DNA from: Actinomycetota bacterium
GTDB taxonomy: Bacteria; Actinomycetota; Acidimicrobiia; Spongiisociales; UBA5794
NCBI GenBank assembly: GCA_003648875.1
Contig: QMQC01000099.1
Span: forward strand, 1 to 6,789
DNA length: 6,789 nucleotides
Direction of reading: 5' to 3'
Below the pieces are notes generated by a model that saw only the letters and a program-made list of their open reading frames with translations, did no database searches and was not told where the DNA came from. Every line of letters begins with the position of its first letter. Position 1 is the stretch's first letter. Positions 5,718 to 6,789 of the stretch are shown here, piece after piece. Position numbers and translations under genes: made by a program.

Positions 5718-6766
5718 GACACGATTCCTTTCGATGTGCGCAGCACCACAGCAAAGAAGGGTGCCCCGATGATTGCTGTCACCACACCAATCGGTATCTC
5801 TGCAGGCGTAACCGCGACTCTTGCGATGATGTCTGCAAGCACGAGGAATGCGCCGCCAAGCAGGATGGACAATGGTACAACCACTCGATAGGACACTGAT
5901 GTGACCAGACGCACAGTGTGGGGGACAATGATGCCAACGAATCCGATCAGACCGGAGACAGACACCACTGCAGCAGTTCCAAGGGTGGCAAAGATGACGA
6001 ATATCAGTCGGATCTGTCCCGGACGCACACCGAGGGTCCCTGCCTCTGTGTCTCCTACGGCAAGGATGTCGAGCAGACGTCTGCCGACAAACACCGCCGA
6101 AAGACAGACCACCACATACGGTGCAGCGAGCAAGACCTCACCCCATCCGGCAGTGTTGAGGCTTCCGAGAATCCACCCGTACACCTCACGTAGCGTGTCG
6201 GACTCACGCTGCTGGAGAAAGGTCTGGAGCGCCGTCAGGAAGGCAGCGACGGCCACTCCTGCGAGTATCAGCGTCACAGAAGTGCGACCTGAGCGCACGG
6301 TGTAGCCGAGGATGTAGGCAAGAGCCACGCCAACGATCGCTCCTATGAAGGCAGCGAGCGGAAGCGGGTCAATGATCCAGGATGCGGTTTCAGGGCCGTA
6401 GACGATGGCGATCGTGGCACCAAGACCAGCGCCAGCCCCCGCACCGAGCAGGTACGGATCGGCAAGTGGGTTGCGAAACACTCCTTGGTAGCTTGCTCCG
6501 GCTGCTGACAGCATCGATCCGACAAGAACGGCAAGAACGACCCTTGGCATGCGGATCTGCCACAGAATCGCCTCGCTCCGCTCCGAGAGACCCGTATCGA
6601 GATCGATGAACGGCAGCCGATCGACAAGTGATCTCACGATATCAGCGGGTGGAAGCGCTATCGGGCCAACCATCACGCCACCTACGACGGCAACGACAAG
6701 AACAAGCGATGCCCCACCAACCCACCACCAACGAAGCCGCGTCGAGGAAGGCCGTCCCGAGTTCAT
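5714..6766 (-). CDS. btuC: FecCD family ABC transporter permease, probable corrinoid importer (BtuC-like)
   Basis: This 350-residue integral membrane protein is a FecCD/BtuC permease, normally about ten helices and active as a homodimer. A basic N-terminus precedes TM1 (about 15-37). Family blocks follow: LWQIRMPRVVLAVLVG (68-83), SAAGASYQGVFRNPLADPYLLG (87-108), the ATPase-contact loop with EAGTLGV (241-247), GLIGFVGIIVPHTVRL (272-287) and PAEIPIGVVTAIIGAPFF (321-338). It would pass a corrinoid, delivered by a substrate-binding protein, into the cytoplasm with energy from the adjoining ATPase, whose GTG start overlaps its stop. The ATG at 6766 makes an ATGA with a possible upstream stop codon, in keeping with the overlaps further down the operon. 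Corrinoid rather than siderophore is inferred from the adenosyltransferase two genes downstream. Confidence 0.93.
   Translation of the reverse strand: MNSGRPSSTRLRWWWVGGASLVLVVAVVGGVMVGPIALPPADIVRSLVDRLPFIDLDTGLSERSEAILWQIRMPRVVLAVLVGSMLSAAGASYQGVFRNPLADPYLLGAGAGAGLGATIAIVYGPETASWIIDPLPLAAFIGAIVGVALAYILGYTVRSGRTSVTLILAGVAVAAFLTALQTFLQQRESDTLREVYGWILGSLNTAGWGEVLLAAPYVVVCLSAVFVGRRLLDILAVGDTEAGTLGVRPGQIRLIFVIFATLGTAAVVSVSGLIGFVGIIVPHTVRLVTSVSYRVVVPLSILLGGAFLVLADIIARVAVTPAEIPIGVVTAIIGAPFFAVVLRTSKGIVS
5725..5731 (-). promoter_or_regulatory. Ribosome binding site for the ATPase gene
   Basis: AAAGGAA on the minus strand lies 7 bases before the GTG at 5717, within the last codons of the permease gene, and supports that GTG as the true start. 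Confidence 0.7.
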
Positions 6767-6789
6767 GAGCTCGACAGGTCCAGTTGGAG
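6763..6789 (-). CDS. Possible C-terminus of an upstream operon gene (tail ...LQLDLSSS, stop)
   Basis: On the minus strand the frame entering from the right edge reads LQLDLSSS and stops with a TGA that overlaps the permease ATG as ATGA. The three confirmed gene pairs in the window use the same 4-base overlap, so this is probably the tail of the preceding gene. In most such operons that gene encodes the substrate-binding protein (BtuF-like), but eight residues cannot identify it. It could also be chance. Confidence 0.35.
   Translation of the reverse strand, partial: LQLDLSSS

Noticed and set aside
6767..6789. Cobalamin riboswitch in front of the corrinoid operon
   Set aside because: Only 23 bases precede the permease start and they look like coding sequence; any riboswitch would lie outside the window.

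Overview
The window looks like chromosomal DNA of a moderately GC-rich actinobacterium. The clues are a deazaflavin (F420)-dependent nitroreductase-family protein, a TANNNT-type -10 sequence directly in front of several ATG starts with no Shine-Dalgarno site (typical of leaderless mRNAs, which are common in Actinobacteria), and GTG starts inside operons. A group such as Acidimicrobiia is possible, but the sequence alone does not settle the class. I see no mobile element, CRISPR array, tRNA, rRNA or recognisable riboswitch.

Layout. (1) Positions 1-2260, minus strand: a two-gene unit. An AI-2E (PerM/YdiK-like) membrane transporter is followed, with a 4-base ATGA overlap, by a FAD-dependent oxidoreductase of the phytoene desaturase/retinol saturase type, whose C-terminus runs off the left edge. 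(2) Positions 2260-2304: a very short divergent promoter region. (3) Positions 2304-4295, plus strand: the Ddn-like F420-dependent protein, an ECF-type RNA polymerase sigma factor whose 3' end looks frameshifted, and a VIT1/CCC1-family Fe/Mn transporter. (4) Positions 4296-4401: a convergent intergenic gap with a weak hairpin and a GAGCGCAGCGAGCG-type element. (5) Positions 4402-6789, minus strand: a corrinoid-uptake operon read right to left: FecCD/BtuC permease, BtuD-type ATPase, then corrinoid adenosyltransferase (CobO/BtuR), each joined by a 4-base GTGA overlap. A few bases of a further upstream gene, perhaps the binding protein, may be present at the right edge.

How the genes work together. 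The best-supported system is the right-hand operon: the permease and ATPase import a corrinoid and the adenosyltransferase converts it to the adenosyl form, so uptake and activation are translationally coupled. The middle genes appear to be separately transcribed single genes, each with its own leaderless-type promoter. All families in the window are known. I found no convincing new system. The points most worth a second look are the probable frameshift in the sigma factor and the compact face-to-face promoter pair at 2260-2304.
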